Assembly (NCBI RefSeq): GCF_018919385.1
Contig: NZ_JAHLMF010000009.1
Coordinates: forward strand, 101,607-165,606
DNA from: Geomonas diazotrophica
Lineage (GTDB): Bacteria > Desulfobacterota > Desulfuromonadia > Geobacterales > Geobacteraceae
Reading direction: 5' to 3'
Length of the DNA stretch: 64,000 nt
The notes beneath the pieces were generated by a model. It was not told the DNA's origin. It did not search any database and worked only from the letters and a program-made list of their open reading frames with translations. Positions 19,667 through 29,629 of the stretch are shown here, piece by piece; within the stretch, counting starts at the first letter, position 1, and each line of letters starts with the position of its first letter. The position numbers were made by a program, and so were the translations under genes.

Positions 19667-19996
19667 ATGGCCAGCGAAAACGTACATACCTTTACCGACG
19701 ACAACTTTGAGAAGGAAGTCCTGCAGTCCGACATTCCGGTGCTGGTAGACTTCTGGGCCACATGGTGCGCCCCCTGCAAAGCGATCGCTCCCCTCATCGA
19801 CACCGTGGCGTCCGAGTACGAAGGCCGCGTTAAAGTAGGCAAAGTCAACGTTGACGACAACCCGGCTACCCCTGGCAAGTACGGCGTACGCGGGATCCCC
19901 ACCGTAATCCTGATCAAGGACGGCAAGGTGCTTGACCAGGTAGTCGGTGCCATCCCCAAAGCCCAGCTGGAGGCCCTGATCAATAAGGCTCTCTAA
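19667..19996 (+). CDS. trxA: Thioredoxin
   Basis: 109-residue cytoplasmic thioredoxin that reduces protein disulfides. Active site [15 protein letters not shown], cis-Pro block [12 protein letters not shown]. Start ATG 19667 follows AAAGGAGAAGG with good spacing; the open frame extends 90 bases upstream but without family sequence. The TlpA-like gene starts one base after its stop, so both are probably one transcript linking cytoplasmic and extracytoplasmic thiol redox. Confidence 0.96.
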   Translation: MASENVHTFTDDNFEKEVLQSDIPVLVDFWATWCAPCKAIAPLIDTVASEYEGRVKVGKVNVDDNPATPGKYGVRGIPTVILIKDGKVLDQVVGAIPKAQLEALINKAL

Positions 19997-19997
19997 A

Positions 19998-20522
19998 ATG
20001 AAAAAGCAGATGCAGTTTAAGAATCTCCTGTTGAGAATCACCCTGCCGGCGCTGGCGGGCCTGCTGTTTTTCACCCAACCCGCAGCCGCCATACTGCAGA
20101 AAGGGGACCCCGCCCCCCCGATCAAGCTGACCACCACTTCCGGCCAGCCGATCACGCTGAGCAACTACAAGGGCTACGTCCTGGTGATGGACTTCTTCGC
20201 CACCTGGTGCATCCCCTGCAAGGAAGCCATCCCTCATCTGAATTCGATGCGGGCGAAGTACGGCAAGCAAGGGCTGCAGGTGCTGGGGGTCAGCGTCGAT
20301 GAAGGAAGCGACCGCGACCTCAAGACCTTCATCAACGAACGCAAGATCAGCTACCCGGTTGCCATAGCCAACGAGGATATGCAGACCGAGTACGGGCTGC
20401 GCTCCATCCCGACCGTCTTCGTCATCAACAAGAAGGGGGTAGTGGTCGAAAGGTTCCAAGGCTTCTCGGACCAGACTGCAAAGGCGATGGAAGACACCAT
20501 CAAGAGACTGCTCGCCGAATAG
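19998..20522 (+). CDS. TlpA/ResA-like extracytoplasmic thioredoxin
   Basis: 174 residues: signal peptide (about 1-30, LPALAGLLFFTQPAAA) then a TlpA/AhpC-fold domain with FATWCIPCKEAIPHLN active site and cis-Pro block SIPTVFVINKKG. Such proteins reduce disulfides outside the membrane, often the apocytochrome c CxxCH cysteines during heme attachment, which fits a cytochrome-rich organism and the heme operon next door. No lipobox Cys is seen, so it is exported or anchored by an uncleaved signal. One base after trxA. Confidence 0.9.
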   Translation: MKKQMQFKNLLLRITLPALAGLLFFTQPAAAILQKGDPAPPIKLTTTSGQPITLSNYKGYVLVMDFFATWCIPCKEAIPHLNSMRAKYGKQGLQVLGVSVDEGSDRDLKTFINERKISYPVAIANEDMQTEYGLRSIPTVFVINKKGVVVERFQGFSDQTAKAMEDTIKRLLAE

Positions 20523-20550
20523 GCAGCGACCAGCTACCACGATAAGAGAG

Positions 20551-20609
20551 AAGAGCGGCGTCTCGCAGCGATACCATCACGGTCATCGCTGCGAAGCGGC
20601 CGCTCTTTT
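20551..20609 (+). terminator. Terminator after the trxA-tlpA pair
   Basis: Long hairpin: outer arms AGAGCGGC / GCCGCTCT and inner arms CGCAGCGAT / ATCGCTGCG, followed by TTTTCG. Confidence 0.82.
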
Positions 20610-20741
20610 CGTTTCCGCCCGCCACCCAACTCCCGCCACCCAATCCGTCCGTCCCACCACCCATAACATTGACTTTTTCTAACCGTATGGCACGATTCGT
20701 GGGTACTTATTTCCCGAACAACATCAGCGAAGGGGGGTGCC

Positions 20742-20981
20742 ATGAAACTGAGAGCAACGGGGGTGATAGGGCAGGACGACGATGGTCACATAGTCTTAGA
20801 ATTGAAGAAAGGCCAGGATGTCGGAGTTATCAAGAGTCACGTGGGAGAGGAGGTCGAAATGGTAATACTGACGAAGGAAACAGCGACAAAGCCTCGCGAG
20901 GTGGCTACTTCAGAAAAGGATTCCGAGGGACTCAGCACATGCGCCAAACCGGGGTACTGGAACATCGAGGACCAGCAATAA
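20742..20981 (+). CDS. Small acidic protein of unknown function
   Basis: 79 residues, not recognised. The first 50 (MKLRATGVIGQDDDGHIVLE, then KSHVGEEVEMVILTKET) look like a small beta-rich domain, the rest is polar. AAGGGGG lies five bases before the ATG. It is followed at 21023 by the 21-base minisatellite, and its codon usage fits the backbone. No neighbour suggests a function; I accept it as a gene because of the start signal and composition. Confidence 0.5.
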   Translation: MKLRATGVIGQDDDGHIVLELKKGQDVGVIKSHVGEEVEMVILTKETATKPREVATSEKDSEGLSTCAKPGYWNIEDQQ

Positions 20982-21022
20982 CCTCCTATCCTTGGATCAT
21001 GGGCCTGCATCAACTTCTTGGT

Positions 21023-21362
21023 GACGGTCACCAACACTGTTGCGATGGTCATCAACACCGTTGCGATGGTCATCAACACTGTTGCGATGGTCATCAACAC
21101 TGTTGCGATGGTCATCAACACCGTTACGATGGTCATCAACATCGTTGCGAGGGTCATCAACATCGTTTCGATGGTCATCAACACCGTTGCGATGGTCATC
21201 AACACCGTTGCGATGGTCATCAACACCGTTGCGATGGTCATCAACACCGTTGCGATGGTCATCAACACCGTTGCGATGGTCATCAACACCGTTGCGGTGG
21301 TCATCAACATCGTTGCGATGGTCATCAACATCGGTTGCGATGGCCATCAACACCTCGTTGAC
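21023..21362. repeat. Minisatellite: 16 tandem copies of a 21-base unit
   Basis: Unit GATGGTCATCAACACCGTTGC, tandem without spacers, first copies at 21023, 21044, 21065 and so on; copies differ by one to three bases (C/T and A/G changes) and the fifteenth has one extra base. Because 21 is a multiple of three and the unit has no stop, five reading frames stay open across it (for example heptads MVINTVA, CDGHQHR, and NGVDDHR on the other strand). None has a ribosome-binding site and a unique flanking domain, so I call no gene here. It fills the gap between the 79-residue gene and the AraC gene. Confidence 0.93.
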
Positions 21363-21395
21363 GGGTACCCCCTCCGCATATGGTGCTTTAGCGGA

Positions 21396-22310
21396 TTATG
21401 TGGAAACCGAGGGGAGATCGCCGGTCGCCATGCGGCGCAGGTGGGTGATGTCCCGCAATGGCGGTGTTCCGAACAGGCGGCTGTATTCGCGGCTGAACTG
21501 GGAGGCGCTCTCGTAGCCGACGTTGAAGGCGGCGGTGGTGGCGTCAACGCGCTCGGTCAGCATCAGGCGCCGTGCCTCGTTCAGGCGCAGCATCTTCTGG
21601 TACTGCAAGGGGCTCATGGCGGTAAGCGTCCGGAAGTGGTGATGGAACGTCGAAGTGCTCATGTTGACCTTGGTGGCCAGATCATCGATGCGTAACGGGC
21701 TGGAAAAGTTCCCCTTCAGCCAATCGATGGCACGGGCTATCTGCTGACTCTGGCTTCCCGCCGAAGCCATCTGCCGCAGGCGCGCCCCCTGGTCTCCCAC
21801 CAGCAGCCGGTAGATGATCTCCCGCTGGATCATCGGTGCGAGGATGGGGATGTCCTTCTCTTCGCCAAGCAGGTCGATCAAACGCTTAAAGGCGCTGAGA
21901 AGCGGCAGGCTCACCTCGCCAACCGCCATGCCGCGGCTCGATTGCTGCGTGCGTGGCTGGGGGAGGTTGCTGTCCAGCATCAGTTGGGAAACCTCGCGCA
22001 GGTCGAGCATCAGCCTCAGGCCAAGGTACGGCTTTTCGGGGCTTGCCTCGATGATCTGCACCACCGTGGGCAGGTGCACCGACGTGATCAGAAAATGATT
22101 GGCATCGTAAACCAGGGTTTCGTCGCCGAGTTGAACGCGCTTGGCTCCCTGGGCTACCAGACAGACACTCGGCTCGTACATTCCGCTGACCGGTTCGGTG
22201 ACTTCTTCCCTTTTGAACAACGACAGACCGGGGATCGGCGTCTCGAACAACTCTTCCCGTTCGGTCCATCGGGCAACACTCCGCCTCAAACTTTCAATAG
22301 CGTCTTCCAT
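21396..22310 (-). CDS. AraC-family transcriptional regulator
   Basis: 304-residue regulator. The N-terminal AraC_N-type cupin domain (about 30-180; SVCLVAQGAKRVQLGDE) is a ligand-sensing module, and the C-terminal double helix-turn-helix (about 200-295; IDDLATKVNMSTSTFHHHFR and AFNVGYESASQFSREYSRLFG) binds DNA. This AraC_N type commonly sits beside and controls aldehyde or alcohol reductases, as here, where it is divergent from an aldo/keto reductase and an alcohol dehydrogenase. TGGAGG precedes the ATG at 22310 by eight bases; an upstream TTG/ATG frame extension is disregarded. Confidence 0.92.
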   Translation of the reverse strand: MEDAIESLRRSVARWTEREELFETPIPGLSLFKREEVTEPVSGMYEPSVCLVAQGAKRVQLGDETLVYDANHFLITSVHLPTVVQIIEASPEKPYLGLRLMLDLREVSQLMLDSNLPQPRTQQSSRGMAVGEVSLPLLSAFKRLIDLLGEEKDIPILAPMIQREIIYRLLVGDQGARLRQMASAGSQSQQIARAIDWLKGNFSSPLRIDDLATKVNMSTSTFHHHFRTLTAMSPLQYQKMLRLNEARRLMLTERVDATTAAFNVGYESASQFSREYSRLFGTPPLRDITHLRRMATGDLPSVST

Positions 22311-23631
<1,321 letters not shown>

Positions 23632-23654
23632 CAAAAACGACAGGAGGATCAACC

Positions 23655-24713
23655 ATGTATAAGGCAAAAGCATATTCCGCAGCCAGCGCTGCTGCCCCGC
23701 TGGCATCGACCACCATCCAGCGTCGCGAGCCTACCGACCGCGACGTCCAGATCGAAATCCTTTTCTGCGGCATCTGCCACTCCGACCTGCACACCGTGCG
23801 CGACGAGTGGAACAGCATCATGCCCACGATCTACCCCTGCGTGCCGGGACACGAGATCGTGGGACGGGTCACCAAGGTAGGCTCGGCGGTAACCAAGTTC
23901 AAGCCGGGCGACCTGGCCGGCGTCGGCTGCCTGGTCGATTCCGATCACAGCTGCCCCAGCTGCGAGGCGAACCTGGAGCAGTTCTGCACCAACGCGACCT
24001 TTACCTACAACTCCCCCGACAAGCACTTGGGCGGGGTCACCTATGGCGGCTACTCGGACAGCATCGTGGTGGACGAGCACTTCGTGTTGCGCGTCCCCGC
24101 CCACCTGAACCTTGCCGGGGTGGCGCCGCTGCTTTGCGCAGGGATCACCACCTACTCCCCCATCCACCGCTGGGGCGACATCAAGGGGAAGAAGGTCGGC
24201 GTGGTCGGCCTGGGCGGCCTCGGGCACATGGGGGTCAAGTTCGCCAAGGCGTTCGGCGCGCACGTCGTGGTCTTCACCACCTCGCCCGGAAAGAAGGAGG
24301 ACGCCCTGCGTCTGGGCGCAGACGAGGTGATCATCTCCACTGATGCCGAGCAGATGAAACAGCACGCCGGCAGCTTCAACTTCATCCTCGACACCATCGC
24401 AGCCGACCACGACCTCAACGCCTACATCCAGATGCTGGGTCTGGCGGGGAACATCACCCTGGTCGGCGCTCCGGACAAGCCGCTCGCCCTCTCCTCCTTC
24501 GCGCTCCTCTTCGGCCGCCGCAGCGTCTCCGGTTCGCTCATCGGCGGGCTCGCCGAGACCCAGGAGATGCTCGACTTCTGCGGTGAGCACAACATCACCT
24601 CCGACGTCGAGGTCATCCCGATCCAGAGGGTGAACGAGGCGTACGAAAGACTGGTCAAGTCGGACGTGAAGTACCGCTTCTCCATCGACATGGCCTCGCT
24701 GAAAGCGGAATAA
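23655..24713 (+). CDS. Zinc-dependent NAD(P) alcohol dehydrogenase (YahK-like)
   Basis: 352-residue medium-chain dehydrogenase. Catalytic zinc site CGICHSDLHTVRDEW and GHEIVGRV; structural zinc cysteines in HSCPSCEANLEQFCTN; Rossmann motif GVVGLGGLGHMGVKFA. The pattern matches the cinnamyl-alcohol-dehydrogenase/YahK subgroup, which reduces a wide range of aldehydes with NADPH. AGGAGG precedes the ATG at 23655. Co-transcribed with the aldo/keto reductase. Confidence 0.94.
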   Translation: MYKAKAYSAASAAAPLASTTIQRREPTDRDVQIEILFCGICHSDLHTVRDEWNSIMPTIYPCVPGHEIVGRVTKVGSAVTKFKPGDLAGVGCLVDSDHSCPSCEANLEQFCTNATFTYNSPDKHLGGVTYGGYSDSIVVDEHFVLRVPAHLNLAGVAPLLCAGITTYSPIHRWGDIKGKKVGVVGLGGLGHMGVKFAKAFGAHVVVFTTSPGKKEDALRLGADEVIISTDAEQMKQHAGSFNFILDTIAADHDLNAYIQMLGLAGNITLVGAPDKPLALSSFALLFGRRSVSGSLIGGLAETQEMLDFCGEHNITSDVEVIPIQRVNEAYERLVKSDVKYRFSIDMASLKAE

Positions 24714-24741
24714 ACAGAGTTCGTCCCGCTGTTCCCGCAGG

Positions 24742-24776
24742 CTCCTCCCTCCTCCCCTCGCGGGAGGGGGGAGGAG
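24742..24776 (+). terminator. Possible terminator after the alcohol dehydrogenase
   Basis: GC hairpin CTCCTCCCTCC ... GGAGGGGGGAGGAG 28 bases after the stop. No clear T-run follows, so termination efficiency is doubtful. Confidence 0.4.
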
Positions 24777-24867
24777 TTAAAGGCAGCTTTTCTCCGGGCA
24801 AGCCCGGAAGCGCCAAACAAAATGCCGGTACCGTGCCTCGCGGCCCGGCGGCTCCCACTGGGGAAAA

Positions 24868-26013
24868 ATGAAACTGGGGCAAAAGATCGTCACGGCATTG
24901 CTTGTCGGAGGCTTAACAGTCATGGCAGTACATAGCAGCGAAGTTGACCGGGCATCAAAAGGCGAGAAGAAACCATCAGGAGAAGTGATGACCACCGGGG
25001 GTATGCTCGAAACGACACGCGTCATGTGGAATTTCTTTTTCAACAAGCCTGCTGACACGCGACCTGCCGGGAAAATCCCGGTCCACAAGATGTCTCGCGA
25101 AGAGCTTCTCTCCGCGCCCGTCAACACCGTCTTCAGGATCGGACACTCCACGGTGCTCCTGAAGCTGGAAGACGGCTTTTGGCTCACCGACCCGGTCTTT
25201 TCCAAGCGGGCCTCGCCGGTTCAATGGGCGGGTCCGCCGAGGTTCCATCAACCGCCGATCGGCATCGAGGACCTGCCTCCCATCAAGGGAGTGATCATCT
25301 CCCACGACCACTACGACCACCTCGACCGCGACTCCATTGTGAAGCTGGCCGGCAAGACGGAGCATTTCCTGGTGTCGGTCGGCGTGGGAGACATCATAAC
25401 CGGCTGGGGCGTCCCCGCTGCCAAGGTACGGCAGCTGAATTGGTGGCAATCGACGCAGGTGGACGCGATCCGCCTGGTGGCCACTCCCTGCAGGCACTTC
25501 TCCGGCCGCGGCCTGTTCAACAAGAACCAGACCCTGCAGAACTCCTGGACCATCCTCGCTCCCGGCTTCCGCATCTTTTTCAGCGGGGACTCCGGCTACT
25601 TCCACGGCTTCAAAAGGATCGGCGAGCAGTACGGTCCGTTCGACCTGACCTTGCTCGAGGCCGGAGCTTACAACGTGAACTGGGCGGGGGTGCACATGAT
25701 GCCGGAAGAGACCGTACAGGCGCACCTCGACCTGAAAGGGAGAAGGATGCTGCCGATCCATAACGGCACCTTCGACCTTTCCATGCACGCGTGGCGCGAA
25801 CCGTTCGACAGGATCTTATCCCTTGCGAAAGCGCGGGAGATCGAGGTGGCCGTACCGGTCATGGGCGAACCGGTCTACTCGTCCGCCGCCGCTCAGGCCA
25901 GGCCGTGGTGGGCGGCGGTCGATGCGGGCCCTGTGCCCGTCACGGGACAGTCAACACCGTTGGCCGCGCTTGCCGGTGGTAGCGCTTCGGCGCAAAGGCC
26001 CGGGGAAATCTGA
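24868..26013 (+). CDS. Exported MBL-fold metallo-hydrolase (UlaG/NAPE-PLD-like)
   Basis: 381 residues with an N-terminal hydrophobic export signal (about 5-25, ALLVGGLTVMAVHSS). The metallo-beta-lactamase fold has the ligand motif SHDHYDHLDRDS, a later His in ATPCRHFSGRG, Asp in FFSGDSGYFHGF and His in LPIHNGTFDL. The closest shape is the NAPE-phospholipase D / UlaG-like group, which hydrolyse phosphodiesters or lactones; no substrate can be assigned. The last 35 residues are Ala/Pro-rich and probably disordered. GGGGA immediately precedes the ATG. Confidence 0.85.
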   Translation: MKLGQKIVTALLVGGLTVMAVHSSEVDRASKGEKKPSGEVMTTGGMLETTRVMWNFFFNKPADTRPAGKIPVHKMSREELLSAPVNTVFRIGHSTVLLKLEDGFWLTDPVFSKRASPVQWAGPPRFHQPPIGIEDLPPIKGVIISHDHYDHLDRDSIVKLAGKTEHFLVSVGVGDIITGWGVPAAKVRQLNWWQSTQVDAIRLVATPCRHFSGRGLFNKNQTLQNSWTILAPGFRIFFSGDSGYFHGFKRIGEQYGPFDLTLLEAGAYNVNWAGVHMMPEETVQAHLDLKGRRMLPIHNGTFDLSMHAWREPFDRILSLAKAREIEVAVPVMGEPVYSSAAAQARPWWAAVDAGPVPVTGQSTPLAALAGGSASAQRPGEI

Positions 26014-26107
26014 GGCGATCGGAGAAAAGACGAAGGCTGAGGGGACAAAAGAGCTTTCTCGGTAGCAACCGCTAGTGGTAGATGCTTTCCCAATCTTGGA
26101 GGCTGAC

Positions 26108-26809
26108 ATGACAAAGGAAAATGGGGGGACCTTCACGCGCCGGGAGTTCCTGAAGGGGATCGGGGTTGGGGGGGGTGCCGTGGTGCTTTTCGGGCAGTTC
26201 GGGATCCACTCTGCAGCCTGGGCGCTGTCGGGCGAACCGACCCTGAAGATGGTCGTGGTGGATTACAACAAGTGCACGGGATGCCGCACCTGCGAGACGG
26301 CCTGCTCGTCGCGCAACAGACCCGCATCGGTCTCGGGCAAAGAACTCCCCGGCCTGGGCAATCCCTACTTCGCCAACATCATGGTCCACAACTTCAACCC
26401 GGATGTGGACGTCCCCAACGTCTGCGCCATGTGCGCCGACACCCCGTGCGCCAGGGCATGTCCGGTGGAACCGGACCCGAAAACGGGCCGGCGCGCCCTC
26501 TACCGGGACCAAGGGAGCCACACCATGCGCAACGACGCCGCCCGCTGCATCGGCTGCGGCAGTTGCGCCAAGGCCTGCGCCTCGCAGCGCACCGGCGTCA
26601 TCAGCCCCAACCCGGAGACGGGAAAACCGGAGCGGATGTGCACGCTGTGCGGGGGCGACCCGCAGTGCGTCAAGCGTTGCCCGTTCGGGGCGCTCTCCTA
26701 CGTCGAGGTGCGACGCGACAGGAAATTCTACGGCCTCGGGCCGAAAAAGATAGCTGCTGAATTGGCCAGGAACTGGTACGGGACGGCAGGGTTCGGAGGT
26801 GTGAAATGA
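26108..26809 (+). CDS. Polyferredoxin subunit of the aldehyde oxidoreductase, with Tat signal
   Basis: 233-residue iron-sulfur protein. The N-terminus has a twin-arginine signal (FTRREFLKGIGVGGGAVVLF ... AAWA). Four Cys groups follow for [4Fe-4S] clusters: CTGCRTCETAC, CAMCADTPCARAC, CIGCGSCAKAC and CTLCGGDPQCVKRC. Partner of the AOR enzyme downstream, passing electrons from aldehyde oxidation; it resembles AorA of aromatic degraders apart from the Tat signal. GGAGG five bases before ATG 26108 fixes the start. Stop overlaps the AOR start by four bases. Confidence 0.88.
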   Translation: MTKENGGTFTRREFLKGIGVGGGAVVLFGQFGIHSAAWALSGEPTLKMVVVDYNKCTGCRTCETACSSRNRPASVSGKELPGLGNPYFANIMVHNFNPDVDVPNVCAMCADTPCARACPVEPDPKTGRRALYRDQGSHTMRNDAARCIGCGSCAKACASQRTGVISPNPETGKPERMCTLCGGDPQCVKRCPFGALSYVEVRRDRKFYGLGPKKIAAELARNWYGTAGFGGVK

Positions 26810-28608
26810 GCGGCAAACCGGGATACCACGGCAGGATCCTTGAAATAGATTTGAGCTCCGGGAAGTCCAGGACCGTGACCATCGCTCCCGAGGATCTCGA
26901 CAGGTTCGTTGGGGGGCAGGGGCTGGGCATGAAGCTGCTCTGGGACCGGCTGAAAAAGCCTGGCGTCGACGCGCTCTCCCCGGAGAACCCGCTCATGTTC
27001 ATACCGGGACCGTTCTCGGGGCTCCCCGTCCCCTCTTCGTCGAGAACCTGCGTGGTCACGAAGTCCCCCATCACGGCTCCGCTGAAATCCGATCATTGCC
27101 ATGCCTCCACCGTCACCTACTCCAACATGGGCGGGTTCTTCGGTCCGGAGATCCGGTTCGCGGGGTACGACGGGCTGGTGGTTGTCGGCAAGGCGAAAGA
27201 GCTTTCCTACATCGTCATCGACGACGGCAAGGTGGCGATCAGGGACGCCCGGAAGTTCAAGGGGATGCGCACCGACGCCTTCGACAAGGCCTTTCTGGAA
27301 GAGCTCGGCGACCGGAAGTACAAAACGGTCTACATCGGCCCGGCGGGAGAGAACTTGGTCCCCTATTCCAGCATCATCCACACTGCCGGGAGGGCCGCAG
27401 GGCGCGGCGGATCGGGGTGTGTCATGGGCTCCAAGAATCTCAAGGCGATCGCGGTCAAGGGCTCCGGCCAGCCGGGCGTCGCCGACCACGAGCGATTCCT
27501 TGCCGCACTGGAAAAGGCCAGGCGCGCACTCTACGGGACGACCTACGCCAAGTCGTGGGCCGAACAGGGGACGGCAAGGGCCATCGTCGGCAACAGCAAC
27601 GCCGGCACCGAATCGGTGCGCAACTACCGCGAGGGGACCTTCACCGAGGCGGACAAGATCGGCGGCGACGCGGCCCGGCGCGACGTGTGGGTGAGGGACT
27701 TCGCCTGTTACTGCTGCCCGCTCGCCTGCAAGAAGAGCGGCGTCACCAAGGGGAAATACGGCGGAGTCGTGCACGACGGCCCCGAGTACGAAACCGGGGT
27801 CATGCTGGGATCCAACCTGATGATCTCCGACATGCCCGGGCTTTTGAGGGCGATCTACAACATCGACGATCTCGGCCTGGACCAGATCTCGACCGGCAAC
27901 GTGATCGGCTTTTTGATGGAAGCCTACGAGAAGGGGATGATCGACCGACAGTTCCTGGACGGCATCGACCTCAAGTGGGGGAGCGTGGACGCGACGCTCG
28001 CCATGATCGAAAAGATCGCGGCCAAGGACGGGGTGGGCGCCCTCGCCGCCCAGGGAGTGGCGAACCTTTCCCGCCACATCGGGCAGGGGAGCGGGAAGTT
28101 CGCCATTCACGTGAAGGGGCTGGAACTGGCGGCGCACAACATCCAGGGGAACCAGCCCAGGGCGCTTTCCTACGTCACCGCGTCCCGGGGGGCCTGCCAC
28201 CTGAGCGGTGACGACATCGCCATGCAAAACAGGCGCGCCATGCTCGATTCGACCGGGATGTGCTTTTTCCCGACCTTCGAGCCGGCGCTGGAAGAGCCCA
28301 TGCTCGAATTGCTGAGCGCGATCACCGGCCGGGAGTACGACAAGGCTGCTTTCGAAAAGGCGGGCGAGCGGATCTTCAACCTCGAGAAGCTCTTCAACTA
28401 TCGCGAAGGCTTCCGCCGTGGGGACGACAAGCTTCCCGACCGTTTCTTCGAGGACGCCTTCACCATCGGCGCCAAGAAGGGGGCGGTGCTCGATCGCAGG
28501 AAGTTCGAGGACATGCTCACCAAGTACTACCAGGAGCGCGGCTGGGACCCGGAAACCACCAAGCCCGGACCGGCAAAACTGAAAGAGCTGGGGCTGGACC
28601 TCGTCTAA
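26806..28608 (+). CDS. Aldehyde ferredoxin oxidoreductase (tungsten/molybdenum type)
   Basis: 600-residue AOR-family enzyme (MSGKPGYHGRILEIDLSSGK, FVGGQGLGMKLL, PSSSRTCVVTKSP, HTAGRAAGRGGSGCVMGSKNLKA). The [4Fe-4S] ligands are in FACYCCPLACKKSG and a distal Cys (RGACHLSGDD). AOR enzymes use a bis-pterin tungsten or molybdenum centre to oxidise aldehydes to acids, or the reverse at low potential. The enzyme has no signal peptide of its own. Translationally coupled to the upstream FeS subunit; a flavodoxin-like protein and a CMD protein follow. Confidence 0.94.
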   Translation: MSGKPGYHGRILEIDLSSGKSRTVTIAPEDLDRFVGGQGLGMKLLWDRLKKPGVDALSPENPLMFIPGPFSGLPVPSSSRTCVVTKSPITAPLKSDHCHASTVTYSNMGGFFGPEIRFAGYDGLVVVGKAKELSYIVIDDGKVAIRDARKFKGMRTDAFDKAFLEELGDRKYKTVYIGPAGENLVPYSSIIHTAGRAAGRGGSGCVMGSKNLKAIAVKGSGQPGVADHERFLAALEKARRALYGTTYAKSWAEQGTARAIVGNSNAGTESVRNYREGTFTEADKIGGDAARRDVWVRDFACYCCPLACKKSGVTKGKYGGVVHDGPEYETGVMLGSNLMISDMPGLLRAIYNIDDLGLDQISTGNVIGFLMEAYEKGMIDRQFLDGIDLKWGSVDATLAMIEKIAAKDGVGALAAQGVANLSRHIGQGSGKFAIHVKGLELAAHNIQGNQPRALSYVTASRGACHLSGDDIAMQNRRAMLDSTGMCFFPTFEPALEEPMLELLSAITGREYDKAAFEKAGERIFNLEKLFNYREGFRRGDDKLPDRFFEDAFTIGAKKGAVLDRRKFEDMLTKYYQERGWDPETTKPGPAKLKELGLDLV

Positions 28609-28639
28609 CAGACACAGAAAACGCAGAGAGGATTTTTTG

Positions 28640-29185
28640 ATGAGAAACGAAAGCAACAAGGCAAGCTTCGGGGGGTGGAAGGTTTTGACCGTCTACTTCT
28701 CGCATTCCGGCAACACCAGGGAATGTGCCCAGCAGATCAACCAAAGGGTGGGGGGCGACCTGCTCGAATTGACGCCGGTACGACCGTATCCCGAAGATTA
28801 CGACACCGTCGTGAGCCAGGCGAAGCGAGAGCTGCGGGCGGGGTACCGACCGGAGCTGAAGGCAACGGGCGATGGCGTAGCCGACTACGACGTGGTGTTC
28901 GTCGGCTCCCCGAACTGGTGGAATACGGTAGCGCCACCGGTCATGACCTATCTCGCCGGATACGACTTCACCGACAAGGCGGTCGTGCCGTTCATCACGC
29001 ATGAAGGCACGGGCTTAGGGCAAAGCGCCAGGGACATCGGGGATCTCTGCCCCGGCGCCACGGTTCTGGAAGGCATCGCCATTCGAGGCGGCGAGGTCAA
29101 CAGGGCCGGGCAGAAGCTATCGGAATGGCTACGCAAGCTCGGCATAGCAGAGGACGTGACAAGCCGAACAGGGAGGAACCAATGA
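28640..29185 (+). CDS. Flavodoxin-family protein
   Basis: About 181 residues. Flavodoxin fold with FMN phosphate loop VYFSHSGNTRECAQQI, the 90s loop VFVGSPNWWNTVAPPV and FITHEGTGLGQSARDI. Could accept electrons from the AOR/FeS pair directly upstream, which is inference from position. Start at ATG 28640; a TTG lies one codon before. Overlaps the next gene by four bases. Confidence 0.9.
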   Translation: MRNESNKASFGGWKVLTVYFSHSGNTRECAQQINQRVGGDLLELTPVRPYPEDYDTVVSQAKRELRAGYRPELKATGDGVADYDVVFVGSPNWWNTVAPPVMTYLAGYDFTDKAVVPFITHEGTGLGQSARDIGDLCPGATVLEGIAIRGGEVNRAGQKLSEWLRKLGIAEDVTSRTGRNQ

Positions 29186-29511
29186 CAAAACCTGAAACAG
29201 CAAAGGGGATGAGCGATCTGGAGGCGGTGGCCCCGGACTTTGCCAGGCTGACCAAGGATTTCCTGTTCGGGGAAATTTGGGAGCGCCCGGAACTGTCGCC
29301 GCGGGACAAGAGCCTGATCACGGTCACCTCCCTGGTGGCGCTGAACCGGATCGAGCAGGTGGAATTTCATCTCAAGAAGGGGCTGGAGAACGGGCTGACC
29401 AAGGAGGAACTGGTGGCGGCCATCACGCACATCGCCTTTTACGCCGGCTGGCCTACGGCAGCCTCGGGGTTCGCCCATTTGAAAAACGTGCTGGACGCGT
29501 TGGGGGAATAA
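29182..29511 (+). CDS. Carboxymuconolactone decarboxylase (CMD) family protein
   Basis: 109 residues. CMD/AhpD-like helical domain (RPELSPRDKSLITVTSLVAL, then EFHLKKGLENGLTKEEL and THIAFYAGWP). The AhpD-type Cys pair is absent, but the conserved His in ITHIAFYAGWPTA is present. Such small proteins often act in thiol-linked peroxide defence or ring-lactone chemistry; here a role in the AOR operon is inferred only by the four-base overlap with the flavodoxin gene. GGGAGG precedes ATG 29182. Its stop is followed four bases later by a MITE-like element. Confidence 0.85.
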   Translation: MTKPETAKGMSDLEAVAPDFARLTKDFLFGEIWERPELSPRDKSLITVTSLVALNRIEQVEFHLKKGLENGLTKEELVAAITHIAFYAGWPTAASGFAHLKNVLDALGE

Positions 29512-29515
29512 AACC

Positions 29516-29629
29516 TGTAGGGGCGAATAAATATTCGCCCGCCGATACCGCACCTGGCACCTCGGCCTCTCTCGCCATTGGCAGAGGCGGGGGCATCGGC
29601 GGCTGGGCAAATGATTATTTGCCCCTACA
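29516..29629. mobile_element. MITE-like element with TGTAGGGGC terminal inverted repeats
   Basis: 114 bases bounded by TGTAGGGGC and GCCCCTACA. The left end folds on itself (GGGCGAATAAATATTCGCCC), the right end likewise (GGGCAAATGATTATTTGCCC), and inner segments GCCGATACC / GGCATCGGC are inverted. No open frame. The right inverted repeat overlaps the last five bases of lipA and provides its stop codon. Confidence 0.8.

Noticed and set aside
21023..21362. CRISPR array or a repeat protein gene
   Set aside because: The 21-base units are directly adjacent with no spacers, so it is not CRISPR. All five open frames follow from the stop-free unit length; none has a ribosome-binding site plus a unique flanking domain.
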